Under the pieces are notes generated by a model. It ran no database searches, was not told the DNA's origin, and saw only the letters and a program-made list of their open reading frames with translations. From NCBI RefSeq assembly GCF_004346225.1, contig NZ_SMAJ01000003.1, forward strand, positions 400,069-464,068: DNA of 64,000 nt, written 5' to 3'. This document shows, one piece after another, positions 18,410-28,151 of this stretch (positions are counted from its first letter, which is position 1; every line of letters begins with the position of its first letter). The DNA comes from Paralcaligenes ureilyticus. Lineage in GTDB: Bacteria > Pseudomonadota > Gammaproteobacteria > Burkholderiales > Burkholderiaceae_B. The position numbers and the translations under genes were made by a program.

Positions 18410-20074
18410 ATGAATCGCTCTAAAGATATCACCATATACAAAGCCCGCAGCATAATTACCATGAACCCCATGCAAGCCAGGGCGACCCATGTAGCGGTGT
18501 GCGATGGCCGGATTCTTGGGGTGGGTGATGAGGCATCGCTTGGCGGCTGGGGCCCGGCCACGCAGGACGACACCTTTGCCGACAAGATACTGATGCCGGG
18601 CTTGGTGGAGGGGCATTGCCATTTGCTCGAGGGCGGCATGTGGAACTATGTCTACGTTGGGTATTACGACCGCCGCGGGCCGGATGGGCGGCTATGGAAA
18701 GGGCTTAAGAACTTTGAGGAAGTGATTGCGCGACTGCAGGAAGCACAAGCAAAACTGACTGACCCGCTGGCGCCGATCTACGCCTGGGGCTTCGACCCGA
18801 TTTATTTCGGCGCGCAACGCATGACGAGGGCACATCTGGATCAGGTATCGACTGTCAGACGCGTGGTCGTGCTGCATATCAGCGTTCATCTCATGAATGT
18901 AAACAGCGTCATGTTGCGTGAGGCCAATATCACCAAGGATACGGCCATCGAAGGCGTCGCTCTGGATGAAAGCGGTGATCCGACGGGGGAGCTGCAAGAG
19001 TTTCCGGCGATGTATCTGGTCTTCAGGACGATCGGCAATATTTTTTTCGATGCGGGCCAAACTGAAGAGGGTATCTGGAATTTTGCCCGGGTTGCACAAC
19101 TGTCCGGAGTCACGACGGCCACGGATCTTGTCAACGATGTCAGCAATGCGACCATCGAAAGTCTGACCAAGGTCACCGCGCTCGAGGACTATCCGCTGCG
19201 CATCGTCCCTGCCTACGCGCCAATGCGCGACCCTGATAATCAGGCGCTAAAACGCGTATTGCCTGCCATCAAGCACAACACCGACAAACTACATTTTGGC
19301 ATTGTTAAGTTGGTCGTGGACGGCTCCATTCAGGGTTTTACCGCGCGAATGCGTTGGCCCGGCTATTACAAGCCGCCCGTGGGGGCCGATGACAATGGCA
19401 TCTGGATTATTCCACCCCAGCAACTCAAAGACATCATTAAAACCTACCACGATGCCGGCTTGACCGTTCATATCCACACCAATGGCGACGAGGCAACCGA
19501 AGTCACGCTGGATGCGCTTGAGGCTGTTCTGAAGGATAGCCCCCGTTGGGATCATCGCCATACGTTGCAGCATTGCCAAATGGCCGATGCCTACCAATTC
19601 AGGCGGATGGCCAATATGGGGGTGTGCGCCAATTTATTTGCCAACCATATCTATTACTGGGGCGATGCGCATTACGCCATGACCATGGGGCCTGACCGCG
19701 CCAACCGCATGAATGCGGCTGCTACCGCCAAGGCGACGGGCGTTCGTTTCTCCCTGCACTCGGATGCGCCGGTGACTCCTTTGGCACCCTTGTTTACGGC
19801 CTGGTGCGCCGTCAACCGCAAAACGGCGTCGGGCCGTGTGTTGGGTGAAAGTGAAAAAATCTCGGTTCAGGATGCTTTGCATGCCATGACACTGGGCGCG
19901 GCCTATACGTTGAAGCTGGATCACCAGATCGGCAGCATTGAAGTGGGCAAGCAAGCCGACTTTGCGGTGCTCGAGGATGATCCGCTGGAGGTGGCTCCGG
20001 AATCATTAAAAGATGTCAGGATCTGGGGTACGGTGTTGGGTGGCAGGGTTTTTGCCTGTCCCAAAAATGGCTGA
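18410..20074 (+). CDS. YtcJ-type amidohydrolase (amidohydrolase family 3)
   Basis: A metal-dependent hydrolase of the amidohydrolase superfamily. The 554-residue protein shows the early metal ligands GLVEGHCHLLEG near residue 68, a beta-alpha barrel with the VDGSIQGFTARM region near 305, HIHTNGDEATEVTLDAL near 356, HCQMADA near 387 and the closing SLHSDAPVTPLAP near 448. Relatives hydrolyse N-acyl or N-formyl amides; the substrate here is not predictable. ATG 18410 is used (a TTG at 18398 would add four residues). The GTPase gene overlaps its end by eight bases, suggesting coupling. Confidence 0.82.
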   Translation: MNRSKDITIYKARSIITMNPMQARATHVAVCDGRILGVGDEASLGGWGPATQDDTFADKILMPGLVEGHCHLLEGGMWNYVYVGYYDRRGPDGRLWKGLKNFEEVIARLQEAQAKLTDPLAPIYAWGFDPIYFGAQRMTRAHLDQVSTVRRVVVLHISVHLMNVNSVMLREANITKDTAIEGVALDESGDPTGELQEFPAMYLVFRTIGNIFFDAGQTEEGIWNFARVAQLSGVTTATDLVNDVSNATIESLTKVTALEDYPLRIVPAYAPMRDPDNQALKRVLPAIKHNTDKLHFGIVKLVVDGSIQGFTARMRWPGYYKPPVGADDNGIWIIPPQQLKDIIKTYHDAGLTVHIHTNGDEATEVTLDALEAVLKDSPRWDHRHTLQHCQMADAYQFRRMANMGVCANLFANHIYYWGDAHYAMTMGPDRANRMNAAATAKATGVRFSLHSDAPVTPLAPLFTAWCAVNRKTASGRVLGESEKISVQDALHAMTLGAAYTLKLDHQIGSIEVGKQADFAVLEDDPLEVAPESLKDVRIWGTVLGGRVFACPKNG

Positions 20075-21047
20075 TCCCGCGCCGCTTCCCTTGACCGTAT
20101 TGGGTGGTTTTCTGGGGTCCGGAAAAACCACCCTGCTTAACCACATCCTGCGTACTCGGCATGGCTTGCGCGTCCTGGTCATGGTGAACGATTTCGGCAG
20201 CATCAATGTGGATGCATCGTTGATCGAATCGAGCAACACGGCACAAGGCGTCATTCATTTGAACAACGGTTGTGTGTGCTGCACCATGGGTGGCGAGTTG
20301 ATGGCAGCCTTGATAAAGGTTGAGCAGATGGCGCCGCATCTGGATTGGGTCATTATTGAAGGCAGCGGTGTGAGCGACCCTAAAAAAATTGCCCAAATCG
20401 GGCGTGCCGGCGCAGGCTTTCAGCTTAGGTCGATCGTGACGTTGGCTGACGCAAGTTCCATTCGCGAGACGGCGCAAGACCGCTATGTCGGAGATATGGT
20501 CGCGCGGCAGCTTAAATCCGCGCACCTGATCCTGTTGAACAAAATAGATCTGGTCAGTCAGCAGCAGCGAGCCGACGTAGCCCAATGGCTGGGCGGCATT
20601 GCGCCGGAAGCGCTGATTGTCGAGACCGTCAATGCCGAAATCGATTGGGATATTTTCTTTAGCCAATTTCAGTCCGCCGGCAGTCGGTCTTTGCCTGGTT
20701 CGGGCCGCGTTTTCGAGTTTCCGGCTGCCTTGAAAACCGGGCCTGACAATGTCATGAGGCACCTTGTAAGCCTGACTATCGAGCAAAGCGCGCCTTACGA
20801 TGAAGAGAAGCTAAAGCAGGCGCTGGCCGAGCTTGATCCCTTCATTTTCCGCATCAAAGGCGTGGTCGCTACCGGATGCGAAGCCAAACCATTTTTGCTT
20901 CAGTATTCCCCCAACGGGAGGTATGAGTTGAATGCGTATAAAGGCGGGGACAGCGATATTACCGGAAAGCTTGTCGTGATCGGGTCCAGTAGTTTGCATG
21001 AAGATTCTTTGCGCAAGATATTTACCTCGGCGCAAATCGAGCCCTGA
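20067..21047 (+). CDS. CobW-like G3E-family GTPase (putative metallochaperone)
   Basis: G3E GTPases deliver or insert metal ions into client enzymes. The 326-residue protein has Walker A GGFLGSGKTTLL near residue 12, the metal-binding motif NNGCVCCTMGGEL (CxCC) near 70, and the specificity motif LLNKIDLVS near 154, with a C-terminal CobW_C-like domain. ATG 20067 sits within the last codons of the amidohydrolase gene (overlap ATGGCTGA), so the two are probably translationally coupled. The natural inference is that it loads metal into that amidohydrolase or the downstream M81 enzyme. Not proven by sequence. Confidence 0.85.
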   Translation: MADPAPLPLTVLGGFLGSGKTTLLNHILRTRHGLRVLVMVNDFGSINVDASLIESSNTAQGVIHLNNGCVCCTMGGELMAALIKVEQMAPHLDWVIIEGSGVSDPKKIAQIGRAGAGFQLRSIVTLADASSIRETAQDRYVGDMVARQLKSAHLILLNKIDLVSQQQRADVAQWLGGIAPEALIVETVNAEIDWDIFFSQFQSAGSRSLPGSGRVFEFPAALKTGPDNVMRHLVSLTIEQSAPYDEEKLKQALAELDPFIFRIKGVVATGCEAKPFLLQYSPNGRYELNAYKGGDSDITGKLVVIGSSSLHEDSLRKIFTSAQIEP

Positions 21048-21210
21048 AGAAATCAAACCAATATGCATATGAAATTGAGGATGCCAAACCGGCGCATATA
21101 GAAGCAGGAGAAAACGTTTTACTACACGCCATACTTTCCAGCACAAAAGCATTTGTTTAAGAGTCCACCCACTTCACAGAAACGCGTATTCATAGCCTGA
21201 GGAGGCAACC

Positions 21211-22818
21211 ATGTTTAAAACAAATTACCTGGCCAAGGCACTCGCGCTGAGTGTTTTTTCCCTATCGTTATTCCTGTCTTCTTCTGCCAATGCGGAACTT
21301 CCCGCCAATGCAAAAGAAGGCGGATCCCTAACCATTCTGTCCAACAGCGCCATCAACTCTTTAAATCCCGCCATACAGTCCGGCGTTGCGACGGCGATGC
21401 CAGGCGCCCAATTGTTTTCGAGTTTATTGATTGCCGACGATAAGTGGCAGTTCCATCCTTATCTGGCCGACTCGTGGGAAAAATCAGCGGATGGGTTGAC
21501 GTATACATTCAAGTTGAACAAAGACGCTCTCTTTCACGATGGGAAGCCTGTTACATCCGAGGATGTTGCTTTCTCAGTGATGACGGTCAAAGAGAACCAT
21601 CCTTTCGGCAAGTCCATGTATGCCAATCTGGACAAGATGGAAACGCCGGATCCGCATACTGTTGTCTTTAAATTCCTGAAGCCTAATCCGGCCCTGTTGC
21701 TGGAAGTGTCTACCCCCGCTTTGTTGCCGATTCTGCCCAAGCATATTTATGGCGTAGGTTCGATTCGCTCGAACCCGTACAACAACAAACCGATAGGCTC
21801 GGGTCCTTTTAAATTTGCCGATTACAAGCCGGGTCAATACCTGACGCTGGAGAAATTCAAGCGGTTTTTCAAGGGGCCGGCGCATCTCGATAAAATCACC
21901 TACGTGATCATCAAGGATGACAATGCATCGACCTTGGCCATTCAGCGAGGGGATATCCAGTACGTGGCGTATCCGCCGTTTCGGTTGTCGGAGATTGAAC
22001 GTTTGGCTAAAAACCCCAAGCTGGCCCTGACGCACAAAGGCTATGAAGGGGTCGGAGCATTGGTCTGGCTTGAATACAATATGGTTAAAGAAGGCCCTTT
22101 GCAAAACGTGAAGGTCAGGCAAGCCATTTCGTATGCGATCGATCGCAAATTTATTACCGAGAAACTTCAGAAAGGTCAGACAAAGCCTATTGATGGCCCC
22201 ATTCATCCATCAAGCCCTTTTTATGACAAGAGCCTGAACCATTATGACCTTGATCTGGCAAAGGCTAATAAGTTGCTGGATGAAGCCGGCTTCCCTAAAA
22301 AAAGCGACGGCACGCGTTTTCAGCTTTCTTTGGACTACATTCCAACCAACCCGGATTTATCAAAAAATGTAGCGGAGTACATGCGTCCTCAGTTGGGCAA
22401 AATCGGTATAAAGGTCGAATTGCGGCCTTCGCCCGATTTTCCGACCTGGGCACGTCGTATTTCCAATTACGATTATGACCTGAACATCGATCCGGTATTC
22501 AACTGGGGTGATCCGGTTATTGGCGTTGCCCGTACCTACATGAGTACGAACGTCAGAAAGGGCGTGGTCTGGGCCAATATGAGCGGGTATAAAAACCCCA
22601 AGGTCGACGAATTGCTGACGCAGGCAGCGATCGAAAACAGCCCGGAAAAGCGTAATGCGCTTTATGACGAATTTCAAAAAATCGTCAACCAGGAGCTGCC
22701 CGTAGCCTGGATTGCCACTTATCCTTCCAATACGATTTACTCGAAAAAGCTGCTCAACCTTCCTGAAGGCATCTGGGGGGCATTCGAGCCATTCAATAAC
22801 GTGGCTTGGTCCAAGTAG
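21211..22818 (+). CDS. Periplasmic binding protein of the peptide-type ABC importer (SBP_bac_5)
   Basis: Captures the ligand in the periplasm for the importer encoded just upstream. The 535-residue protein starts with a signal peptide (LAKALALSVFSLSLFLSSSANA) and has the family 5 features: SWEKSADGLTYTFKLNKDALFHDGKPVTSEDV near residue 90, RQAISYAIDR near 310, and NPDLSKNVAEYMRPQLGKIGIKVEL near 385. Length is right for DppA/OppA relatives. GGAGG lies eight bases before the ATG. The 163-base gap after the GTPase may hold its own promoter, a common way to raise binding-protein levels. Confidence 0.9.
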   Translation: MFKTNYLAKALALSVFSLSLFLSSSANAELPANAKEGGSLTILSNSAINSLNPAIQSGVATAMPGAQLFSSLLIADDKWQFHPYLADSWEKSADGLTYTFKLNKDALFHDGKPVTSEDVAFSVMTVKENHPFGKSMYANLDKMETPDPHTVVFKFLKPNPALLLEVSTPALLPILPKHIYGVGSIRSNPYNNKPIGSGPFKFADYKPGQYLTLEKFKRFFKGPAHLDKITYVIIKDDNASTLAIQRGDIQYVAYPPFRLSEIERLAKNPKLALTHKGYEGVGALVWLEYNMVKEGPLQNVKVRQAISYAIDRKFITEKLQKGQTKPIDGPIHPSSPFYDKSLNHYDLDLAKANKLLDEAGFPKKSDGTRFQLSLDYIPTNPDLSKNVAEYMRPQLGKIGIKVELRPSPDFPTWARRISNYDYDLNIDPVFNWGDPVIGVARTYMSTNVRKGVVWANMSGYKNPKVDELLTQAAIENSPEKRNALYDEFQKIVNQELPVAWIATYPSNTIYSKKLLNLPEGIWGAFEPFNNVAWSK

Positions 22819-22836
22819 ATTTAACCTGGAGCTGTT

Positions 22837-24354
22837 ATGAAAGTTGTGGTCGCACTGGTTCGACACGAAACCAATACTTTTTCGCCCTTGCCTACGGTAC
22901 TCGGCTCCTTTAGCCGTGGTACCCATGGCAGTGGCCCGGTCTATGCAGACGATGCGAAGCAGGCTTGCCTGAACACGAATAGTGCTGCGGCGGCCTATCT
23001 CGATCTGGCCGAAAAGCTTGGGGCCGAGGTGGATTTTGCGATCGTGGCCAACGCGGTGCCAAGCGGTGTCGTGACCAGGGAAGCGTTTGATTCCATTGCC
23101 GACTCCGTTGTTGCGTCGGTAAAAAAAGGTTGCGATGCCGTAATGCTGGATTTGCACGGGGCGATGGTCGCGCAGGGTTATCCCGATGCGGAGGGTGAAC
23201 TGCTAAAACGCCTGCGTGCCGTTTTGCCTGTCGGTGTTCCGATAGTGGTAGCGCTGGATTTTCATGCCAATTTCAGCCGTGAGCTGATTCAGAACGCAAC
23301 GATTATCACGGGCTACTGTACCTACCCGCATATTGATATCTACCAGACTGGCGCGCGTGCAGGGAAGACACTACAGGCCTTGTTGAAGAAGGAGGTCGAG
23401 CCGGTGATTTTGTGGCGCCGCCTTCCCATGCTTACGCACATGCTCAGGCAAACCCCGGCCATGCAGCCCATGAAAGACATTATGGATCGCGCGATCGCGG
23501 CGGAAGCCGACGGCCGAGTGCTCAATGCTTCGGTATTCGGCGGCTTTCCGCTGTCCGATATTCCTTACGCCGGCTTGTCTGTGGTGCTGGTAGTGGATAA
23601 AAAGAAAAAGGCCCAGGGCAAGCAGTTGCTCGATGAGCTGTGCAATCTGGCCTGGGAGCGTCGGGAGGATTTCATTTTCCCGATTGAGCCGTTGGAGCAA
23701 TCCATTGCCCGCGCCAAGCAGCTTGCCGACGGCCCAATCATCCTGGTTGACCACGGTGACAATTGCGGGGCTGGAGGCCCCACCGATAACATGGCTGTAC
23801 TACGTGAAGTCATGCGCCAAGGTTTAAAAAATGTAGTGGCTGGCCCCTTTTGGGACCCTGCCGCGGTAGGGCAGCTGATCCAAGCGGGCGTAGGCGCCGA
23901 AGTGACGCTCGATATCGGCGGCAAAACGGATGTACCCGCTTTGGAGATCAAGGGCGAGCCCTTGAACGTCAGGGCTCGAGTCGTGAAGATCACCGATGGC
24001 AACTACATCGTCACGGGGCCGATGTTTACCGGCATGCGCCTGAGCATAGGGAAGACCGCTGTGATCGAGGTAGATGGCATCCTGATCTTCGTTTGCGAAA
24101 AGCCTCAAGAGCCTTATGACACGGGCTTGTTCACGCATGCCGGGGTGGATCCGGCCAAGAAAAAATACGTGCTGATCAAATCCAGGCAGCATTTTCGCGC
24201 CGGGTTTGGCCCTCTGGCCAAGCATATCGTTCTGGTCGCGGGGCCGGGCGTGTGCAGCTCCGATTACTCACAATTTCCGTTCAAGCACCTGTCGCGTCCC
24301 ATTTACCCCTTGGATGAAAACGCGCAAATAGGCCAGGGTGAAGAAATTGTTTAG
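22837..24354 (+). CDS. M81-family metallopeptidase (MlrC-like)
   Basis: Family M81 contains MlrC (microcystinase C), a metalloenzyme acting on linearised microcystin and related peptides. The 505-residue protein starts VVVALVRHETNTFSPLPT, carries DAVMLDLHGAMVAQGYPDAEGELL near residue 105 and VALDFHANFS near 140, then the second domain from VDHGDNCGAGGPTDNMAVLREV near 305. Asp and His residues in these motifs are the expected metal ligands. It lies 18 bases after the binding-protein gene and is the last gene of the cassette. A role in processing the imported compound is inference. Confidence 0.85.
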   Translation: MKVVVALVRHETNTFSPLPTVLGSFSRGTHGSGPVYADDAKQACLNTNSAAAAYLDLAEKLGAEVDFAIVANAVPSGVVTREAFDSIADSVVASVKKGCDAVMLDLHGAMVAQGYPDAEGELLKRLRAVLPVGVPIVVALDFHANFSRELIQNATIITGYCTYPHIDIYQTGARAGKTLQALLKKEVEPVILWRRLPMLTHMLRQTPAMQPMKDIMDRAIAAEADGRVLNASVFGGFPLSDIPYAGLSVVLVVDKKKKAQGKQLLDELCNLAWERREDFIFPIEPLEQSIARAKQLADGPIILVDHGDNCGAGGPTDNMAVLREVMRQGLKNVVAGPFWDPAAVGQLIQAGVGAEVTLDIGGKTDVPALEIKGEPLNVRARVVKITDGNYIVTGPMFTGMRLSIGKTAVIEVDGILIFVCEKPQEPYDTGLFTHAGVDPAKKKYVLIKSRQHFRAGFGPLAKHIVLVAGPGVCSSDYSQFPFKHLSRPIYPLDENAQIGQGEEIV

Positions 24355-24452
24355 TCGCGTAGTTGTCCCTTCATGAGGCACGCGCGTTTAAAAGACTAGG
24401 CCCGGTCGCTGGCCAGTTGTTTGCGAGTCTGCGTTAGCGGCGGACGGTAAAT

Positions 24453-24557
24453 GGCACCCACAAGGGGTGCCATTACGTAATGAGGCGATGGCACCCACAA
24501 GGGGTGCCGCTACAAGGCATGGCCGTGAATCATGTAGTGGCACCCCTTGTGGGTGCC
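24453..24557. repeat. GTAG-type REP cluster 5 (three units)
   Basis: Units at 24453-24476 (-, tail ATTAC instead of GCTAC), 24490-24513 (-) and 24534-24557 (+), all with stem GGCACCC/GGGTGCC. They follow the M81 peptidase gene. Confidence 0.85.
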
Positions 24558-24932
24558 ATTCGTCGTCTGGAGTCAATACTAAAAGTATTTACAGTAGCGA
24601 CATTTACTACACTTGAAACGACGGAAATCTTCCTTTAGGTTTGGCCGCAAGCAAATCATCGCTTCCTGCAGAAGCCATCCAGGCTCTGATGAGGGTGCAT
24701 CGATGCGGCTGTGAGTTTTACAAATATCCGCTTGTCCAGACAAGGTGGAAGTGCCCGGTTTTACGAACATTTAGCGGCCACACCGGGGTTGACAACTAGC
24801 GGGTTTCGGCGCAAATTAAAAAAGGGGATATGGTTACAGGTAAGGGCTGCGCAGCCGTCGCGAGATTTGCTCAACGAATCAAATACGCGGACGGAGCATA
24901 GTTGCTTGCCATATTGCTTGGAGGGTTTTTAA
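24558..24932 (+). promoter_or_regulatory. Leader and predicted promoter of the Liv-type operon
   Basis: About 375 bases with no convincing gene. A consensus -35 TTGACA lies at 24789-24794, with a weak -10 (CAAATT, 24812-24817) 17 bases later. A start near 24824 would leave a leader of about 110 bases. GGAGG at 24920-24924 is the ribosome site of the binding protein. A 73-residue frame here has no recognisable features. Confidence 0.45.
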
Positions 24933-26192
24933 ATGGACGACAAAGACAGTTCGAAGTCAATAAACCGCCGCACGGTGCTGAAAATGGCCGCAACGGCAGG
25001 AGCGGCGGCACTTGTGTCGCCGCGCGTAGTTATGGCAACGGGCGAGCAACCCGTGAAGTTTGGTGTAGATAATCCGTTGACGGGGACCTACGCGATAACC
25101 GGCAAAAACGAGCTGAGCGGCATGGAGCTGGCGGTTGAGGAAATCAACGCCAAAGGCGGAATTCTGGGTCGCCCCGCACAGCTGATCGTCGAGGATTCCA
25201 CCAGCGGCGATGCCGGCGTCGCCGTGCAGAAGGCGCACAAGCTCATCGACCGCGACAAGGTCCATTTCCTGATCGGCAACGTGAATTCCGGGCTGACCGA
25301 AGCCATTTCTCAGGTGGCCTACGCAAAAGGCGTATTCATGATGGATCCGGGCGGGCATGCGGACCCCATCACGGGCACAGAATGCCACTGGAATGTTTTT
25401 CAGACAGACCCATCGACCACTCTGCTGGTCAACGCGATAGCGCCGAATCTGATCAAGCGTTTCGGCAAGCGGTTTTACTTCCTCGTTCCCGACTACGCTT
25501 TTGGCCTCGGGCTGCTGAAGGCTTATAGAGAGAACCTGAAGAAATATAACGCCACTGACCTTGGGGCCGATCTGATTCCATTGGGCACTACCGACTACTC
25601 CTCTTACCTCATCAAGGCACAGGCGGCCAAGCCGGACGTTATCATCATCCTCCAGAACGGCCAGGATCAAACGAATGTCCTCAAGCAAGCCGTGCAGTTC
25701 GGCCTGGACAAACGTTTCCAGATCGCCGGCGCAAACATTGAGCTTGAAACGCTTGAAGCGCTGTCTCCTGCCTCCCGTATCGGCAATTGGGTGATTGAAT
25801 GGTACTGGAACCAGCCCAACGTGCCGCATGTCAAAGAGTTTGTCGAAGCCATCAAGAAGAAAACCGGTCGTGTACCGACCGCGCGGACCTGGTTCGGCCA
25901 TACCTCGATCCGAGCCTGCGCGTTGGCAGCCAATAACGCCAAATCGCTTGATGCCGTGAAGATGGCCAGAGCGCTCGATGGGCTTACCCTGCCGCCGGAT
26001 GTTGCCTTGCAACCTCACCCTGCGACGTACCGGGCCAATCAGCATCTGCTTATCGGAACGTTGTGGGCCGGTCATGCCCAGGCCGCGGGCAGCGCACCCG
26101 ACGATCTGTTCCATATCGACGCAGTCATCGACAGCAAGACTATAGCGCCAACAATTGAGGAGGCCGGGTGCAAGATGACTTGGCCTGCCTGA
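24933..26192 (+). CDS. Liv-type ABC importer substrate-binding protein with Tat-like signal
   Basis: Periplasmic ligand-binding protein of the branched-chain-amino-acid (HAAT, Peripla_BP_6) type. The 419-residue product has a twin-arginine-like leader (INRRTVLKMAATAGAAAL, Arg-Arg at residues 12-13) ending near VMA, so Tat export is likely. The body starts VKFGVDNPLTGTYAITGKNELSGMELAVEEINAKGGILG, typical of the family. Relatives bind amino acids, amides, urea or aromatic acids, and nothing here fixes the ligand. The permease gene follows after about 135 bases. Confidence 0.87.
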   Translation: MDDKDSSKSINRRTVLKMAATAGAAALVSPRVVMATGEQPVKFGVDNPLTGTYAITGKNELSGMELAVEEINAKGGILGRPAQLIVEDSTSGDAGVAVQKAHKLIDRDKVHFLIGNVNSGLTEAISQVAYAKGVFMMDPGGHADPITGTECHWNVFQTDPSTTLLVNAIAPNLIKRFGKRFYFLVPDYAFGLGLLKAYRENLKKYNATDLGADLIPLGTTDYSSYLIKAQAAKPDVIIILQNGQDQTNVLKQAVQFGLDKRFQIAGANIELETLEALSPASRIGNWVIEWYWNQPNVPHVKEFVEAIKKKTGRVPTARTWFGHTSIRACALAANNAKSLDAVKMARALDGLTLPPDVALQPHPATYRANQHLLIGTLWAGHAQAAGSAPDDLFHIDAVIDSKTIAPTIEEAGCKMTWPA

Positions 26193-26328
26193 TGGTTGCA
26201 GCATTCGCTATGCAAGCCCGGCCGCCTGTGCACTGTCACAGGCGGTCGCATTCAGGACCTCTCGAACGACACGCGCGGGGCAGGCGCTACCCATCTTGTG
26301 GGTACGCCTTGGTCAATGGAGGAATGGC

Positions 26329-27201
26329 GTGACCCAGGTGCTTCTTTTCAATGTTTTCAACGGGCTGATCGTTGGCGCGTTCTATGCGCTCATGGCCCTG
26401 GGCCTGTCCCTGATCATCAATCTCACGAACGTCATCAACTTCGCCCACGGGGGTTTCCTCGCGCTGGGCGCCTACTTTGCATATATGCTGGTGCCGTATG
26501 TGGGGTTTTGGGGCGCGCTGATCGCGGCACCGTTGTGCGCGGCATTCGTGGGCGTGATTGTAGAACGCATCCTTATCCGGCCTTTATACAACCGCGACCC
26601 GTTGTATAGCCTGTTGCTTACCTTCGGGCTGGCATTCGTGCTTCAGGACACTGTGCGTTTTATTTGGGGTGCGCAGGGGTTGCCGCTTGTCATTCCCGAC
26701 GTGCTGAATTCGCCGCTCAGTTCAACGCTGTTTTTCCTGACAGGGTACAGGCTCTTCATGGTCGCGTTGGTTGCAGTGGCTGTGGGGATTCTTTTCTTTG
26801 TCCTGAAAAAGACACGACTGGGCATGCGTATTCGCGCAGGCACGCTCGATCTTGAAATGGTGTCGGCCCTGGGCGTCGATGTACGCATCTTGCGCAACCT
26901 CAATTTTGGCCTGGGCATTTTTTTCGCAGGCCTGGCCGGTGTATTGGCCGCCGGAATGCTGGGGCTGACACCCACCATCGGCGAAGGGCTGATCATGCCA
27001 AGCTTCGTTGCGGTTATTGTGGGCGGCCTGGGCAGCCTGGTCGGTACATTGTTCGGGGGGCTGCTGATCGGTGTGGTGGCGGGTGTCGTAACGGTGTTCT
27101 ACCCGGCTGCGTCCGAGGCCTCCATCTATGTGCTCATGGCAATCGTGCTGTTGTTCAGGCCATACGGCCTATTCGGTGAAAAAGGCGGAACCAAACTGTG
27201 A
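26329..27201 (+). CDS. livH: Liv-type ABC importer permease (LivH family)
   Basis: Inner-membrane permease of the importer. The 290-residue protein starts VTQVLLFNVFNGLIVGAFYALMALGLSLIINLTNVINFAHGGFLALGAYFAY, a clear LivH N-terminus, and has about eight hydrophobic helices plus the cytoplasmic coupling segment GMRIRAGTLDLEMVSALGVDV. GTG 26329 is chosen because GGAGGA lies at 26318-26323, five bases ahead. An upstream in-frame start at 26296 is less likely. The next permease overlaps its stop by four bases (GTGA). Confidence 0.9.
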   Translation: MTQVLLFNVFNGLIVGAFYALMALGLSLIINLTNVINFAHGGFLALGAYFAYMLVPYVGFWGALIAAPLCAAFVGVIVERILIRPLYNRDPLYSLLLTFGLAFVLQDTVRFIWGAQGLPLVIPDVLNSPLSSTLFFLTGYRLFMVALVAVAVGILFFVLKKTRLGMRIRAGTLDLEMVSALGVDVRILRNLNFGLGIFFAGLAGVLAAGMLGLTPTIGEGLIMPSFVAVIVGGLGSLVGTLFGGLLIGVVAGVVTVFYPAASEASIYVLMAIVLLFRPYGLFGEKGGTKL

Positions 27202-28151
27202 ATCACCGCATGTACATACGTAAATCGGTCTATCTGCCGGTGTTGTGGATCGTACTTTTGACTATGCCCTACTGGATAACACCGCTTGGCGGATATACGG
27301 GTCTTGCCACCCGCGTGCTGGTGATCGGGCTGGCGGCCATGGCCACCAATCTGCTTATAGGGCACACCGGAGTGATGTCGTTTGGCCATGCGGCCTACTT
27401 CGGCGTCGCGGCGTACGCAACGGGCCTGACGCTCAAGTACCTGGTACCAAGCACGCCTGTCGCCATTCTGGTAGGCATCGCGATCGGCACATTATGCGGG
27501 GCGATCATCGGGTATTTGATCATCAGGCTTCGCGGAATCTACTTCGCCTTGGCGACCATAGCCTTCGGCCAGGTGTTTTATTTCATTGCGTTCCGATGGA
27601 ATGCCGTTACTGGGGGCGACAACGGGCTTAGAGGCTTTCAACGTTTGCCTGTCGACCTGGGTTTCATGAAAATCGACATAACGTCCAGTCTTGTCTATTA
27701 CTACGTCGTACTTGCCGTTTTGGCGATCTGCGCGGTGGCAATGGCTAAAATTCTGAATTCGCCATTTGGGCACACTCTGCAGGCCATTCGCGAAAACGAA
27801 CGCCGCGCTCAGTTCCTGAGCATTCCAGTCAATCGCCATATCTGGACTGCCTATACGTGGTCGTGCTTTTTCGTCGCCGTCGCGGGCGCCCTCTATGCAC
27901 TGCTCAACAATTTTGCCAGCCCCCACGACCTGGACTGGACACAATCGGGCGACTTCGTGCTCATGGCGGTCATCGGCGGCATGCGTTCTCTCTGGGGGCC
28001 ATTGCTGGGCGCAGCCATCTTTGTGGTGGCGCAGGATTATCTCTCGGGCGTCACCCAATACTGGATGTTTTTCGTCGGGATGATTTTTGTGCTGGTCGTG
28101 CTGCTTGTGCCCCGCGGTATTGCGGGGTTGTTCCAGAGGAACGCATCATGA
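27198..28151 (+). CDS. livM: Liv-type ABC importer permease (LivM family)
   Basis: Second permease of the importer. The 317-residue protein has many hydrophobic helices and the LivM motifs NLLIGHTGVMSFGHAAYFGVAAYATG near residue 50, LRGIYFALATIAFGQVFYFIAFRW near 110 and the coupling loop SPFGHTLQAIRENERRAQFLSIPV near 190. The GTG start overlaps the LivH stop (GTGA), and its own stop overlaps the LivG start (ATGA), so translation of the block is coupled. Length matches the family. Confidence 0.9.
   Translation: MNHRMYIRKSVYLPVLWIVLLTMPYWITPLGGYTGLATRVLVIGLAAMATNLLIGHTGVMSFGHAAYFGVAAYATGLTLKYLVPSTPVAILVGIAIGTLCGAIIGYLIIRLRGIYFALATIAFGQVFYFIAFRWNAVTGGDNGLRGFQRLPVDLGFMKIDITSSLVYYYVVLAVLAICAVAMAKILNSPFGHTLQAIRENERRAQFLSIPVNRHIWTAYTWSCFFVAVAGALYALLNNFASPHDLDWTQSGDFVLMAVIGGMRSLWGPLLGAAIFVVAQDYLSGVTQYWMFFVGMIFVLVVLLVPRGIAGLFQRNAS

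Noticed and set aside
24711..24932. A 73-residue protein ahead of the Liv-type binding protein
   Set aside because: It overlaps the predicted promoter and leader and has no recognisable features.
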